A stretch of 64,000 bases of DNA. It comes from JAXLYE01 sp046351595. GTDB lineage: Bacteria > Myxococcota_A > Polyangia > Palsa-1104 > JAEUJZ01. Location: contig JAXLYE010000015.1 of the NCBI GenBank assembly GCA_046351595.1, positions 1 to 64,000 of the forward strand, given 5' to 3'. The position numbers were made by a program, and so were the translations under genes. The notes below the pieces were generated by a model. It searched no databases, was not told where the DNA came from, and was given only the letters and a program-made list of their open reading frames with translations. Of this stretch, positions 8,049-15,954 are shown piece by piece (position 1 is the first letter of the stretch; each line of letters begins with the position of its first letter).

Positions 8049-8077
8049 GCGAAGTGGAATAACGACTTGGAAGGGAC
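8049..8077. other. Right junction (probable attachment site) of the island
   Basis: Between the recombinase start codon and the first FG-GAP motif codon, composition jumps from moderate to very high GC. In the FG-GAP frame there is a TAA at 8060-8062, so native coding sequence can only begin after it. The recombination point therefore lies within about 8049-8077. The core cannot be defined without the left junction, which is outside the window. Confidence 0.5.
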
Positions 8078-8470
8078 ATGAACGGCGACGGCGCGCTCGA
8101 CCTGCTCGTGGGCAGCTCGACCCGCGCCAGCATGTCGCTGCACCTCGGTCGCGGCGACGGCACGTTCCAGCCCGCCGATGCGCGCGCGGTCACCCCGGCC
8201 TACCCCACCCACCAGCTGGCCGTCGGCGACGTCAACGGCGACGCCGCGCTCGACGTGGTGACGTGCGACGGCTCGAGCAACCCGCTGCTCGTCCACCTGG
8301 GCAAGGGCAGCGGCAGCTTCTTCCCGGCGCGCTCCTTCGCCGCCGGCACCAACCTGTTCTCGATCGTGCTCGAAGACTTCAACGCCGACGGCCGGCTCGA
8401 CGTCGCCGTGAGCAACACCGCGGTCCCCAGCCAGATCACGGTGCTGCTCAACACGACCGCCGCGCCCTGA
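8063..8470 (+). pseudogene. 5'-truncated FG-GAP/VCBS repeat protein
   Basis: The open frame encodes the C-terminal 130 or so residues of a surface or secreted repeat protein. Three calcium-binding-type FG-GAP motifs are visible: DMNGDGALDL, DVNGDAALDV and DFNADGRLDV, spaced about 50 residues apart as in integrin-like propeller repeats. There is no signal peptide and no start with a ribosome site; the frame begins after a stop at 8060-8062 directly beside the serine recombinase. GC content matches the native genome. The most likely explanation is that the island integrated into this gene and removed its 5' part, which should lie beyond the left edge. Confidence 0.75.
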
Positions 8471-8675
8471 GCCCGCGCGGAGCGCGCCGAGCCGCGCCGA
8501 CGCTGGCCCTCCTTCCAAACCACGCAAGAGAAGGCCCGTGCCTCAGGACCACGGCGCGGTGCCCGTGCGCCCGGCCTGCGGCGTCCGGTCGAGGTCTGCG
8601 TCGGTCCGCGAGGCTTGGTCCGGCCTTCAAGACATCAAGCCCGACGGCTGGGTCGAAACAGGTAAAAACCACGAA

Positions 8676-8699
8676 AATTGGTCATTAAATTGGTAAAAT
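8676..8699 (+). repeat. 12-bp tandem AT-rich repeat upstream of recombinase 1
   Basis: Two direct units with 12-bp period, AATTGGTCATTA and AATTGGTAAAAT, in an otherwise GC-rich context. The second unit contains GGTAAAATT, resembling the GGATAAAATT units upstream of the second recombinase. It may be a promoter, an accessory recombinase site or both. Confidence 0.5.
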
Positions 8700-8712
8700 T
8701 AGACAGATTCTC

Positions 8713-9015
8713 ATGACCAAGGCAGACCGCGCCGCCATCGCAGAGCTCGTCCGAGAGGTCGTTCGTGCCGAGCTGCGCGCGGTCGGCCTGGTCCCCGCGG
8801 CAGCGGGGCCCGCGGACAGAGATGCGGGGGAAGGCGTGGGTGCTACGTGGTCCCGATCCGAATCGAAGGACCCTACCGCCACCGCGACAAGTGGCGATGT
8901 CGACTGGTACTCGCTGGGCGCCGCATGTGGTGCCGACCTGGCGCGCCGAGCCCGGATGCCGCCCGCCAGATCGCGGAAGGCGCAGCGCGCGCCGCGGCGC
9001 ACGGCGGCGGACTGA
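8713..9015 (+). CDS. Small frame overlapping the 5' end of recombinase 1 (doubtful)
   Basis: A 100-codon frame starting at ATG 8713, before the recombinase start at 8847. Its first 27 residues (MTKADRAAIAELVREVVRAE...) form a convincing amphipathic helix, whereas the rest overlaps the recombinase in another frame. It may be a small regulator, or the true N-terminus of the recombinase joined by a -1 frameshift near the G-run at 8826-8830. The second recombinase copy has a similar overlapping frame, but that follows automatically from DNA similarity. No ribosome site is seen. Confidence 0.25.
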   Translation: MTKADRAAIAELVREVVRAELRAVGLVPAAAGPADRDAGEGVGATWSRSESKDPTATATSGDVDWYSLGAACGADLARRARMPPARSRKAQRAPRRTAAD

Positions 9016-9926
9016 CGGTCCGCGCGGCCGGCGCGCTGTACCTCCAGCGCCTGCGCGAGGGCGGCGCCAAGGACCTCACGCTGCGCCACCGCGACCGCGA
9101 CCTGCGGCGGTTCTTCGCCGACGCGATGGACGAGGCGCTGGGCCGGATGACCTCGTCGCGGTGCGCCGCGCTGTACGAGCAGCTCCGCGCGCGGCCGAGC
9201 GAGCGCACCGGGCGCACCGCCAGCGTCGCCACGCACCAGACCTACCTGAAGACCGCGCGCCGCTTCATGGCGTTCTGCGCCGAGGAGAAGTGGCTCCAGG
9301 CGAACCCGCTGGCCGCGATCCGCGCCGTCGGTCGCAAGCGCAAGGGCAAGGTGCAGCTGCGCATCGACGAGGCGCGCGCCTTCTACGCGACCTGCCTGGC
9401 CCACGCCCAAGAGGGGGATGACGGGGCCGCGGCGGCGCTGGTCGGGCTGCTGATGGCGTTCCGCCCGGGTGAGATCGACAGCCGCACCGCGCGCGATCTC
9501 GACGACGGCGGGGCGATCCTGTGGGTCGACGACACCGACGCCTTCGACAAGAAGACCGACGGCAGCCGCCGCCCGGTGCAGGTCCCGCAGGTGCTGCGCC
9601 CGATCCTGCGCGAGCTCGCGCGCGACAAGGTCGGCGCCGCGCTGCTGTGGCCCGCGCGCGACGGCAGGCGGCACCGCCACGGCTGGGTCAACCGGCAGGT
9701 CGAGCGGCTGTGCCGGCTCGCGCGCGTGCCGCGGGTCTGCGCGCACTCGCTGCGCGGGCTGCAGGCCACCACCGCGCTGCACGCCGGCGCGACGCCGGAG
9801 CTGGTGGCGTCGGTGCTGGGTCACGGCTCGGTCGAGGTGACGCTGGCGCACTATGCGGCGCGCGGCTCTGCCCAGGCCGGCGACCAGGTGGCGCGCGTGC
9901 GGCTGCTGCAGAAGCGAGGCCGGTAG
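8847..9926 (+). CDS. Tyrosine recombinase/integrase, copy 1
   Basis: A 359-residue site-specific recombinase. Residues about 55-145 form the SAM-like core-binding domain; the catalytic domain follows, with the first Arg in AFRPGEID, the HSLRG box, the LGH motif and the nucleophile Tyr336 in LAHYAA. It cuts and rejoins DNA through a 3'-phosphotyrosine. The start GTG 8847 has only a distant purine-rich stretch, so the exact N-terminus is uncertain. It is closely related to the recombinase at 46135-47226, which points towards it from the other side; long stretches including the HSLRG and RDGRRHRHGWVNRQVER regions are identical in protein. It is GC-rich like the native genome. Confidence 0.88.
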   Translation: MVPIRIEGPYRHRDKWRCRLVLAGRRMWCRPGAPSPDAARQIAEGAARAAAHGGGLTVRAAGALYLQRLREGGAKDLTLRHRDRDLRRFFADAMDEALGRMTSSRCAALYEQLRARPSERTGRTASVATHQTYLKTARRFMAFCAEEKWLQANPLAAIRAVGRKRKGKVQLRIDEARAFYATCLAHAQEGDDGAAAALVGLLMAFRPGEIDSRTARDLDDGGAILWVDDTDAFDKKTDGSRRPVQVPQVLRPILRELARDKVGAALLWPARDGRRHRHGWVNRQVERLCRLARVPRVCAHSLRGLQATTALHAGATPELVASVLGHGSVEVTLAHYAARGSAQAGDQVARVRLLQKRGR

Positions 9927-9950
9927 CGTGTCCCCACGCCTGTCCCCGCG
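9927..9950 (+). repeat. 12-bp tandem repeats directly after recombinase 1
   Basis: Two units, CGTGTCCCCACG and CCTGTCCCCGCG, begin at the first base after the recombinase stop codon. The core TGTCCCC matches the TGTCCCA core of the three 12-bp units found at the same position behind the second recombinase, suggesting a conserved protein-binding array such as recombinase arm sites. Confidence 0.55.
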
Positions 9951-10009
9951 CCGCGGCGGACCCGGCCCCTGGCCCGCGCTCCGTCGCTGAGGCTCGCGCG
10001 CAGCGGCGC

Positions 10010-10369
10010 CTGGCGGTCCTGCTGGTTGATGACACGAAAACGATCCGCGCCATGGAGCGCGCGCTGCTCGGTCCGAGCTTTGACTACCTCGAGGCCGAGG
10101 ACGGGGCGCAGGCGCTGCAGCGGGTGGCCGAGCGGCGCCCGGATCTCATCCTGATGGACATCACCATGCCGGTCCTCGACGGGGTGAGGGCGCTCGGCGC
10201 GCTCAAGCAGGACGACCGGACGCGCACCATCCCGGTGATCATGGTGACCTCGGAGCTCGACGAGCCGACGCGCTCGCGCTGCGAGCAGCTCGGCTGCGAC
10301 GGCTTCGTCGTCAAGCCGATCCGCTGGCAGGCGCTGCTCGCGGCGGTGCAGCGGTGGCTGCCCGGCTAG
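10010..10369 (+). CDS. CheY-like response regulator receiver, start uncertain
   Basis: Single receiver domain: acidic pair in LLVDDTK, phospho-acceptor Asp in LILMDITMP, Thr in VTSELDE and Lys in VVKPI. Such proteins carry phosphate from CheA to an output. No ATG, GTG or TTG exists in frame between the recombinase stop (9926) and the acidic pair; the coordinate given is a CTG at 10010 that begins the first beta strand. The next ATG (10051) would delete the phosphorylation pocket, and the nearest upstream start lies inside the recombinase. The original 5' end may have been lost when the recombinase arrived. It heads the chemosensory operon. Confidence 0.7.
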   Translation: MAVLLVDDTKTIRAMERALLGPSFDYLEAEDGAQALQRVAERRPDLILMDITMPVLDGVRALGALKQDDRTRTIPVIMVTSELDEPTRSRCEQLGCDGFVVKPIRWQALLAAVQRWLPG

Positions 10370-10417
10370 CCGGCGGCGCCGACCTGGGCAACTCGAGCGG
10401 GCGCGGGACATGAACCG

Positions 10418-10924
10418 ATGAACCAGCCGAGCCTCATCCTGCGCTGCGGCGGCCAGAGCGTGGCGCTGTCGCTCGAAACCGTGGTCGAGGTGACGCGCAT
10501 GGTGGCACCGGCGGCGGCGCTGCCGCGGGCGCCGCGCTACTGCCTGGGCGCCGTCGACTACCACGGCCGGCTCGTGCCGCTGCTCGATCTCGGGGCGCGG
10601 CTCGGGCGGTGCGCGCCGCGCTCGGTGCTCGAGCTGGCCGACGGCCGGCTGGTGTTCGTGCGCGCGCCGGCGGGCCTGCTCGCGCTGGCGGTGGACGAGG
10701 TGCCCGAGCTCAGCGACCGGCCGCTCGAGCTGCTCGGTGCGGTCGAGCCGACGCTGGTGGGCCTGCTGCTCGGCGTCGTGCGCTGGCGCGAGGGCGAGGC
10801 GGCGCCGGTGCTGCTGCCGGGGGCGCTTTTGCCGGTCGGTGCCGGCGCGCGGCTGCACAAGCTCGTGGCCGAGGTCGCGGCCTCCCCCGCCCGCTCCCCC
10901 GAGCGCGAGGGCTCCGAGCCATGA
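10418..10924 (+). CDS. cheW: CheW-like chemosensory coupling protein
   Basis: A 168-residue protein consisting of one CheW domain: LILRCGGQSVALSLETVVEV opens the first strands and GAVDYHGRLVPLLDL is the typical RGxxxPxxDL-like segment. CheW couples CheA to chemoreceptors in the signalling array. The C-terminal ~20 residues are a Pro/Ser/Glu-rich tail. The stop codon overlaps the cheR start (ATGA), showing tight operon structure. A second CheW lies two genes on, so the pair may dock different receptors. Confidence 0.85.
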   Translation: MNQPSLILRCGGQSVALSLETVVEVTRMVAPAAALPRAPRYCLGAVDYHGRLVPLLDLGARLGRCAPRSVLELADGRLVFVRAPAGLLALAVDEVPELSDRPLELLGAVEPTLVGLLLGVVRWREGEAAPVLLPGALLPVGAGARLHKLVAEVAASPARSPEREGSEP

Positions 10925-12276
10925 GCGCGCACACCGAGCTCGCCGAGCCCGCGCACAAGCCTCTGTGCCACCTGATCGAGGAGCGCGTGGGCCTGCGCTT
11001 CGACGATCGCAACACCGACATCCTGCGGCACGGGCTGCAGCGGCTGGGCCTCGACGGGGCGGCGACGCTGCGCGGGCTGCACGCCGAGCTCGCGACGCAG
11101 CCCGTGAGCCGGCCGGTGTGGCAGCGGCTGCTCGCGGAGATCGCGGTCGGCGAGACCTACTTCTTCCGCCATCCCGAGGACTTCGCGGTCCTTGAGCGCC
11201 GCATCGTCCCGTCGCTGCTCGGCTCCGGGGTGCGCACGCTGCGCGCCTGCAGCGTCGGCTGCTCGACGGGCGAAGAGGCCTACTCGCTCGCGGTCGCGCT
11301 GTCCGCGGCGGCGCCGCTCGGCCCGATCGAGGTGCTGGGCACCGACATCAACCAGGCGGCGCTGGCCGTCGCCGACAAGGGCGTCTACCGCGGCCGCTCG
11401 CTGCGCGGCGTGGCGCCGATCTGGGAGGCGATGCTGCCGCAGGGTCCCGACGGCGAGCACCGCGTCCCGGCCGAGCTGCGGGGCCGCGTGCGCTTCCTGC
11501 CGCTGAACCTCGCCGAGCCGGGCGCGTCGTCGCTGCTGGGCGAAGGCAGCTTTCAGGTGATCTTCTGCCGCAACGTGCTCGTCTACTTCGGCGCGGCGCG
11601 CGCGGCGCAGGTGCTGGCGCAGCTCGCCCGCAGCCTGGGTCCGGGCGGCGCGCTGTTCGTCTCGCCGCTCGATCTGACGCACCGGGTCCCGGGGCTCGTA
11701 CCGCTGGAGCTCGACGGGGTGTGGCTGTTCAGCAAGGCGCCGGCCGAGGCCGCGCCGCCGCGCCGGACCGCCTCGGGCGCGATGCCGGTGCTGGCGACTG
11801 CACCCGCGGCGCGCCCATCGTCGCCGACCCTGTACCCGGATCCGGTGACGGCGGCGCGCGCGGCCGCGGATCGGGGCGACCTCGCTGCGGCGGCGCAGAT
11901 CGGCCGGCAGGCGGTGCGCGGCCGGCGCACGCCGGAGACGCTGCACCTGTTGGCGCTGATCCTCAGCGAGCAGGGCCAGCTGGACGAGTCGCAGCGCCTG
12001 CTCGAGGAGGCGCTGGCGCTGTGCCCGACGTACGTGCTCGGCCACCTGAGCCTGGGCCTGCTGCCGCTGCGCGGTCGCCGCGAGCACCACGCCCCCCACC
12101 TCGAGCGCGTGCTGTCGCTGCTCGAGCAGCGCGCGGACGACGAGATCCTCGAGGGACCGGAGCGGCTGCGCGTGGCGCTGGCGCGGCGGCTGGCGCAGCA
12201 GGGGCTGCGTGATCTGCAGGCGGAGGCGGCGGCCGGGCGGCAGCCGATCTCGCGCGGAGGACGGACGTGGCCGTGA
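10921..12276 (+). CDS. cheR: CheR methyltransferase with C-terminal TPR-like region
   Basis: A 451-residue SAM-dependent methyltransferase that methylates glutamates on chemoreceptors. The N-terminal CheR helical domain is followed by the GETYFFR substrate loop (about 77-83), SAM motif SVGCSTGEEAYSL (111-123), the GTDIN acidic loop and FCRNVLVYF. Residues about 305-440 hold two or three TPR-like helix pairs (RTPETLHLLALILSEQGQLD..., then YVLGHLSLGLLP), a common myxobacterial arrangement for protein docking. The start ATG 10921 overlaps the cheW stop. No CheB methylesterase is present in this operon, so adaptation may be incomplete or rely on a distant gene. Confidence 0.88.
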   Translation: MSAHTELAEPAHKPLCHLIEERVGLRFDDRNTDILRHGLQRLGLDGAATLRGLHAELATQPVSRPVWQRLLAEIAVGETYFFRHPEDFAVLERRIVPSLLGSGVRTLRACSVGCSTGEEAYSLAVALSAAAPLGPIEVLGTDINQAALAVADKGVYRGRSLRGVAPIWEAMLPQGPDGEHRVPAELRGRVRFLPLNLAEPGASSLLGEGSFQVIFCRNVLVYFGAARAAQVLAQLARSLGPGGALFVSPLDLTHRVPGLVPLELDGVWLFSKAPAEAAPPRRTASGAMPVLATAPAARPSSPTLYPDPVTAARAAADRGDLAAAAQIGRQAVRGRRTPETLHLLALILSEQGQLDESQRLLEEALALCPTYVLGHLSLGLLPLRGRREHHAPHLERVLSLLEQRADDEILEGPERLRVALARRLAQQGLRDLQAEAAAGRQPISRGGRTWP

Positions 12277-12785
12277 GCAGCGGTCGCGACGTGCTGGCGC
12301 TGCTGCGCGCGCGCGCCCAGAAGCTGGCGCTCGTCGAAGCCGAGGCGCACGCGGTCGACTACGAGCAGCACGTCGCCTTCACGCTCGGCGGGCACGCGCT
12401 GGCGGTGCCGCTCGGCGCGGTGCTCTACGCCGGGCGCCTGCGCCACCTCACCGGCGTGCCGGGGGCCGACGCGTCGCTGCTCGGGGTGACCGCGCTCAGC
12501 GGGCACGTGGTGACGGTGATCGACGTCGCGGCGCTGCTGCAGCTGCCGCGCTCGGGGCTGCGTGATCTCGGCGCGTGCCTGGTCGTGCAGATCGGCGCGC
12601 GCAAGCTCGGCCTGGCCGCGGACCAGCTGCTCGGCATCGAGGACATCCCCGGCGACTGCATCCGCAGCTTCGCTGCCGGCGGCGCCGAGCTGCCGCGGGT
12701 GGCGGCGCTGCGCGAGCGGCAGCTGCTGCTCGTGTCGCTGCCGGCGCTGCTGCGCGATCCGCGCCTGACCGGAGACGGGGGCTAG
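12267..12785 (+). CDS. cheW: Second CheW-like coupling protein
   Basis: A 172-residue CheW-domain protein starting at GTG 12267, ten bases inside the end of cheR. It has an N-terminal helix of about 30 residues before the domain; the domain contains GVTALSGHVVTVIDVAALL, the usual RG-x-VVPVIDLR position, and GIEDIPGDCI. It is clearly different from the first CheW and lies just before cheA, so it is probably the main CheA partner. Confidence 0.82.
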   Translation: MAVSSGRDVLALLRARAQKLALVEAEAHAVDYEQHVAFTLGGHALAVPLGAVLYAGRLRHLTGVPGADASLLGVTALSGHVVTVIDVAALLQLPRSGLRDLGACLVVQIGARKLGLAADQLLGIEDIPGDCIRSFAAGGAELPRVAALRERQLLLVSLPALLRDPRLTGDGG

Positions 12786-12788
12786 GCC

Positions 12789-14963
12789 GTGGACGACATG
12801 CTGGGCCAGGTCCTGGGCATCTTCGTGGCCGAGGTGCGCGAGCAGGCGCAGAGCATCGCCGACGCGCTGCTGGCGATGGAGCACGATGCCGCCGCCATCC
12901 CGACCCGCATCGAGGAGCTGTTCCGCCACGCGCACAACCTCAAGGGCTCGGCGGCCTCGCTCGGGGTGGGCGAGCTGGAGGCGCTGGCGCACGAGCTGGA
13001 GAGCGCGCTCACCGGCGTGCGGCGGCGCAACGAGCCGCTGACGACGGCGCTGGTCGACGCCGGCCTGCGGGCGATGGACGCGGTGCAGCAGCGCACCGCC
13101 GGGCTCCTGGCTTCGGACGACGAAGGGATGGACGCCGTGGCGGCGCGCACCGCCGAGCTGCGGGCCTTCACCAGCCGACCGCAGCCCCGCGCCGAGGCGG
13201 ACGCGCCCCCGTCGGTGCCCGTCGCGGTGCCGGAGGTCGAGCGCAGCGCCGAGGCCGCGCCGAGCGAGCCGGCGCTGTTGGGGGACGATCCGAGCTCGGT
13301 GCGCCTGCCGGCCGAGCTGCTGCTCGCGTTCGAGCGCCGCACCGACGATCTGCGCAGCCTGCAGGGGCGGCTCGAGCGCCACGCCCGCGAGCTCGCGCAC
13401 ACCGGGCAGCTGCTCGAGCGGCTGACGCGCGAGCTCGCGCCGGCGGAGTCGGGCGTCCGCGGCCCCTCGCTCGGGCGGCGCGAGGCGCGGCAGGTGGCGC
13501 GCACGCTGCGCAGCCTGCGCCGCGAGCTCCTGGAAGACGCGGAGTCGCTGCAGGGCGCGAGCAGCGAGTTCGCGGAGGCGCTGCGGGCGCTGCGGCTGGT
13601 GCCGGCGTCGCTGTTGCGGCAGCCGCTCGTGCGCACGGTGCGCGAGGCGTGCCGGCTGGCCGGGCGGGAGGCCGAGCTGGTCCTCTCGGGCGACCACGTA
13701 TTCCTCGACCGCACGCTGCTCGAGGAGCTGCGCAGCCCGCTCGTGCACCTGTTGCGCAACGCCGTCGATCACGGGATCGAGCCGGTCGCGGCGCGCATCG
13801 CGCAGGGCAAGCCGCCGTGCGGCCGCATCCAGCTCAGCCTGACGCAGCAGGGCGGGCAGATCGTCATCGCCGTCAGCGACGACGGGCGCGGCATCGATGC
13901 GGCGGCGGTGCGCGAGCGTGCGGTCGCGCGCGGCTTCGTCGCGGCGCAGGCCGCCCAGGAGCTCGACGAGCAGGGCACCTACCAGCTGCTGCTGCGCTCG
14001 GGCTTCTCGACCGCCGATCAGATCACGGCGCTGAGCGGCCGCGGCGTCGGCCTCGACGTGGTGCGCGAGTCCGTCGAGCGGCTAAGCGGGCGCCTGCACA
14101 TCACCTCGCAGCCCGGGCGCGGCACGACCTTCACGCTCGCGGTGCCGATGACCCTCCTTGCGGCGCAGGTCCTGCTGCTCGAGGAGCCGGACGGTCTGTA
14201 CGCGCTGCCGCAGGCCAGCGTCGAGCGCATCCTCCTGGTCCCGCACGGCGCGCTGCAGGCGCTCGGCAAGCGCACCGTGTACAAGGGCGAGCAGGAGACC
14301 CTGGTCGTGGCGCGGCTGGCGTCGCTGCTCGGCGGGCGCGGCGCGCGCGAGTGGCCGGCGCGGCTGCCGCTGGTGGTGCTCGCGCACGGCGAGCAGCGCG
14401 TGGCGCTGACGTGCGAGCGGCTGGTCGGTGAGGCCGAGCTGCTTTTGCAGCCGCTGCCGCTGGAGCTGCGGCGCCACGCGGCGCTGAGCGCGGTGGCGCT
14501 GCGCCCGACGGGTGAGGTGCTGCTGGTGCTCAACCCGACCGTGCTCGTAGAGCGCGCCCTCGACGCCAGCCTGGGCGCCTCGGTGCCGAGCCTGCGCACG
14601 GTGCTGGTCGCGGACGACTCGATCACCACGCGCTCGCTCCTGCGCAGCGTGCTGGAGGGCGGCGGCTACCGGGTCCGCACCGCGGCCGATGGGGAAGAGG
14701 TGCTGCGGCTGCTGCGCAGCGAGTCCGTCGACCTCGTCGTCTCCGATGTGCAGATGCCGCGCCTGGACGGCATCGCGCTGGTCGAGCGGCTGCGCAGCGA
14801 TGCGCGCACCGCGCGGCTGCCGGTGGTGCTGTTCTCGTCGGCGGACAGCGAGGAGGACAAGCGCCGCGGCGCGGCCTCGGGCGCCGCCGCGTACCTGACC
14901 AAGGGTGCCTTCGAGCGCGGCCAGCTCGTCGACGTCGTCAACAACCTGCTGCGGGGGCTCTAG
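12789..14963 (+). CDS. cheA: CheA histidine kinase with C-terminal receiver domain
   Basis: A 724-residue hybrid CheA. Residues 1-110 are an HPt domain with His49 in AHNLKGSAAS. After a Pro/Ala-rich linker come dimerisation helices (about 180-290) and the ATP-binding domain (about 300-455): N box LLRNAVDHGIE, G boxes SDDGRGID and GRGVGLDVV. A CheW-like P5 domain spans 456-597 and a receiver domain 602-724 (VADDS, phosphoacceptor in VVSDVQMP, Lys in LTKGA). CheA autophosphorylates on the HPt histidine in response to receptor arrays. The CheA-REC layout is common in Frz/Che-type pathways of myxobacteria that control motility or development. Start GTG 12789 follows the cheW stop by three bases. 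Confidence 0.92.
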   Translation: MDDMLGQVLGIFVAEVREQAQSIADALLAMEHDAAAIPTRIEELFRHAHNLKGSAASLGVGELEALAHELESALTGVRRRNEPLTTALVDAGLRAMDAVQQRTAGLLASDDEGMDAVAARTAELRAFTSRPQPRAEADAPPSVPVAVPEVERSAEAAPSEPALLGDDPSSVRLPAELLLAFERRTDDLRSLQGRLERHARELAHTGQLLERLTRELAPAESGVRGPSLGRREARQVARTLRSLRRELLEDAESLQGASSEFAEALRALRLVPASLLRQPLVRTVREACRLAGREAELVLSGDHVFLDRTLLEELRSPLVHLLRNAVDHGIEPVAARIAQGKPPCGRIQLSLTQQGGQIVIAVSDDGRGIDAAAVRERAVARGFVAAQAAQELDEQGTYQLLLRSGFSTADQITALSGRGVGLDVVRESVERLSGRLHITSQPGRGTTFTLAVPMTLLAAQVLLLEEPDGLYALPQASVERILLVPHGALQALGKRTVYKGEQETLVVARLASLLGGRGAREWPARLPLVVLAHGEQRVALTCERLVGEAELLLQPLPLELRRHAALSAVALRPTGEVLLVLNPTVLVERALDASLGASVPSLRTVLVADDSITTRSLLRSVLEGGGYRVRTAADGEEVLRLLRSESVDLVVSDVQMPRLDGIALVERLRSDARTARLPVVLFSSADSEEDKRRGAASGAAAYLTKGAFERGQLVDVVNNLLRGL

Positions 14964-15060
14964 TGACCGAACGCGCGCTCGCGCCTTGGCCTCTCTCGTC
15001 GGTGCTGGCCCGGAGCGGCGGGTCTTCGTCGCGGCCGGCGCCGGCCCACGGAGGGCCTCT

Positions 15061-15954
15061 GTGAAGCGCCGGACGCTGCTCCTCCTGCCGCTGCTCGGCG
15101 TGCCGCTCGCCCGGGGCGCCGCCGCCGCGGCCGGCACCGGCGTGGTCATCCTCACCGACGGCCGGATCGCCCAGTACCGCGAGGCCCTGGAGGCCGCGCA
15201 GGAGGCGCTGCGCGAGGCCGCGGTGACCGATCTCGGTGCCGCCGATGTCGCCGCGCGCGTGCAGAAGGCCGCCGTGGTCCTCGCCATCGGTCAGCGCGCA
15301 GCGCAGCTCGCGCAGGCCAGCGCTCCGTCGGTGCCGGTCGTCACGTGCATGGTCCTGGGCAGCGCCGTCACCGGCTCGCGCACGCTGACCGGCCTGCGCC
15401 TGGAGGTCAGCCCCGACGTGCAGCTCGGCGCCTTCCGCCGCGTGCACGCCGGCCTGAAGCGGCTGGGCGTGATCTACCAGCCCAAGGTTTCGGGCGACTA
15501 CGTGGCCGAGGCCGAGCGCATCGCCGGCGGCCTGGGGATCAGCCTGGTGACGCGCCCGGTCGCGGACGCGCGCGCGGTGCGCAGCGCCCTGCCCGAGCTC
15601 GCGGCGGGCATCGACGCGCTGTGGCTGCTGCCGGATCCGCAGCTGATCACGCCCGAGATGATGAACTTCCTCCTGGTCTTCACCCTCGAGCGCAAGCTGC
15701 CGCTGCTCGGCTTCTTCGACAGCCTCACGCGCGCCGGCGCCCTGGCCTCGGTCGCGCCGGACTACCGCGCCATCGGGCAGCGCGCCGCCAAGCTGGCCAG
15801 CGAGCTCGCCGCCCGCCCCGCCGAGAGCCGCGTGCCGGTGCCGCCGATGAGCGGCAGCCCCGGCACGATCAGCATCAACCTCAAGACCGCGCGGCAGCTC
15901 GGGATCGAAGTCCCGGCCGACGTCGTGGCCGCAGCCAACCAGGTGTACCGCTGA
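15061..15954 (+). CDS. ABC-type periplasmic binding protein (PF04392-like)
   Basis: A 297-residue exported protein. Residues 1-22 are a signal peptide; the mature part resembles the ABC transporter substrate-binding family PF04392 (formerly DUF534), with GLRLEVSPDVQL, RLGVIYQPKVSG and ALWLLPDPQLITPEMM segments. GTG 15061 is chosen because GGAGG lies six bases upstream; an earlier in-frame ATG at 14905 would overlap cheA and precede no signal peptide. There is no ABC permease or ATPase nearby; its stop overlaps the receptor gene start (TGATG), so it probably serves as the periplasmic ligand-binding partner of that receptor (inference). Confidence 0.75.
   Translation: MKRRTLLLLPLLGVPLARGAAAAAGTGVVILTDGRIAQYREALEAAQEALREAAVTDLGAADVAARVQKAAVVLAIGQRAAQLAQASAPSVPVVTCMVLGSAVTGSRTLTGLRLEVSPDVQLGAFRRVHAGLKRLGVIYQPKVSGDYVAEAERIAGGLGISLVTRPVADARAVRSALPELAAGIDALWLLPDPQLITPEMMNFLLVFTLERKLPLLGFFDSLTRAGALASVAPDYRAIGQRAAKLASELAARPAESRVPVPPMSGSPGTISINLKTARQLGIEVPADVVAAANQVYR

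Noticed and set aside
10558..13772. Long minus-strand open frames across the chemosensory operon
   Set aside because: The plus-strand frames contain complete CheW, CheR and CheA motifs; the antisense translations are Arg/Gln/Ala repeats typical of shadows.
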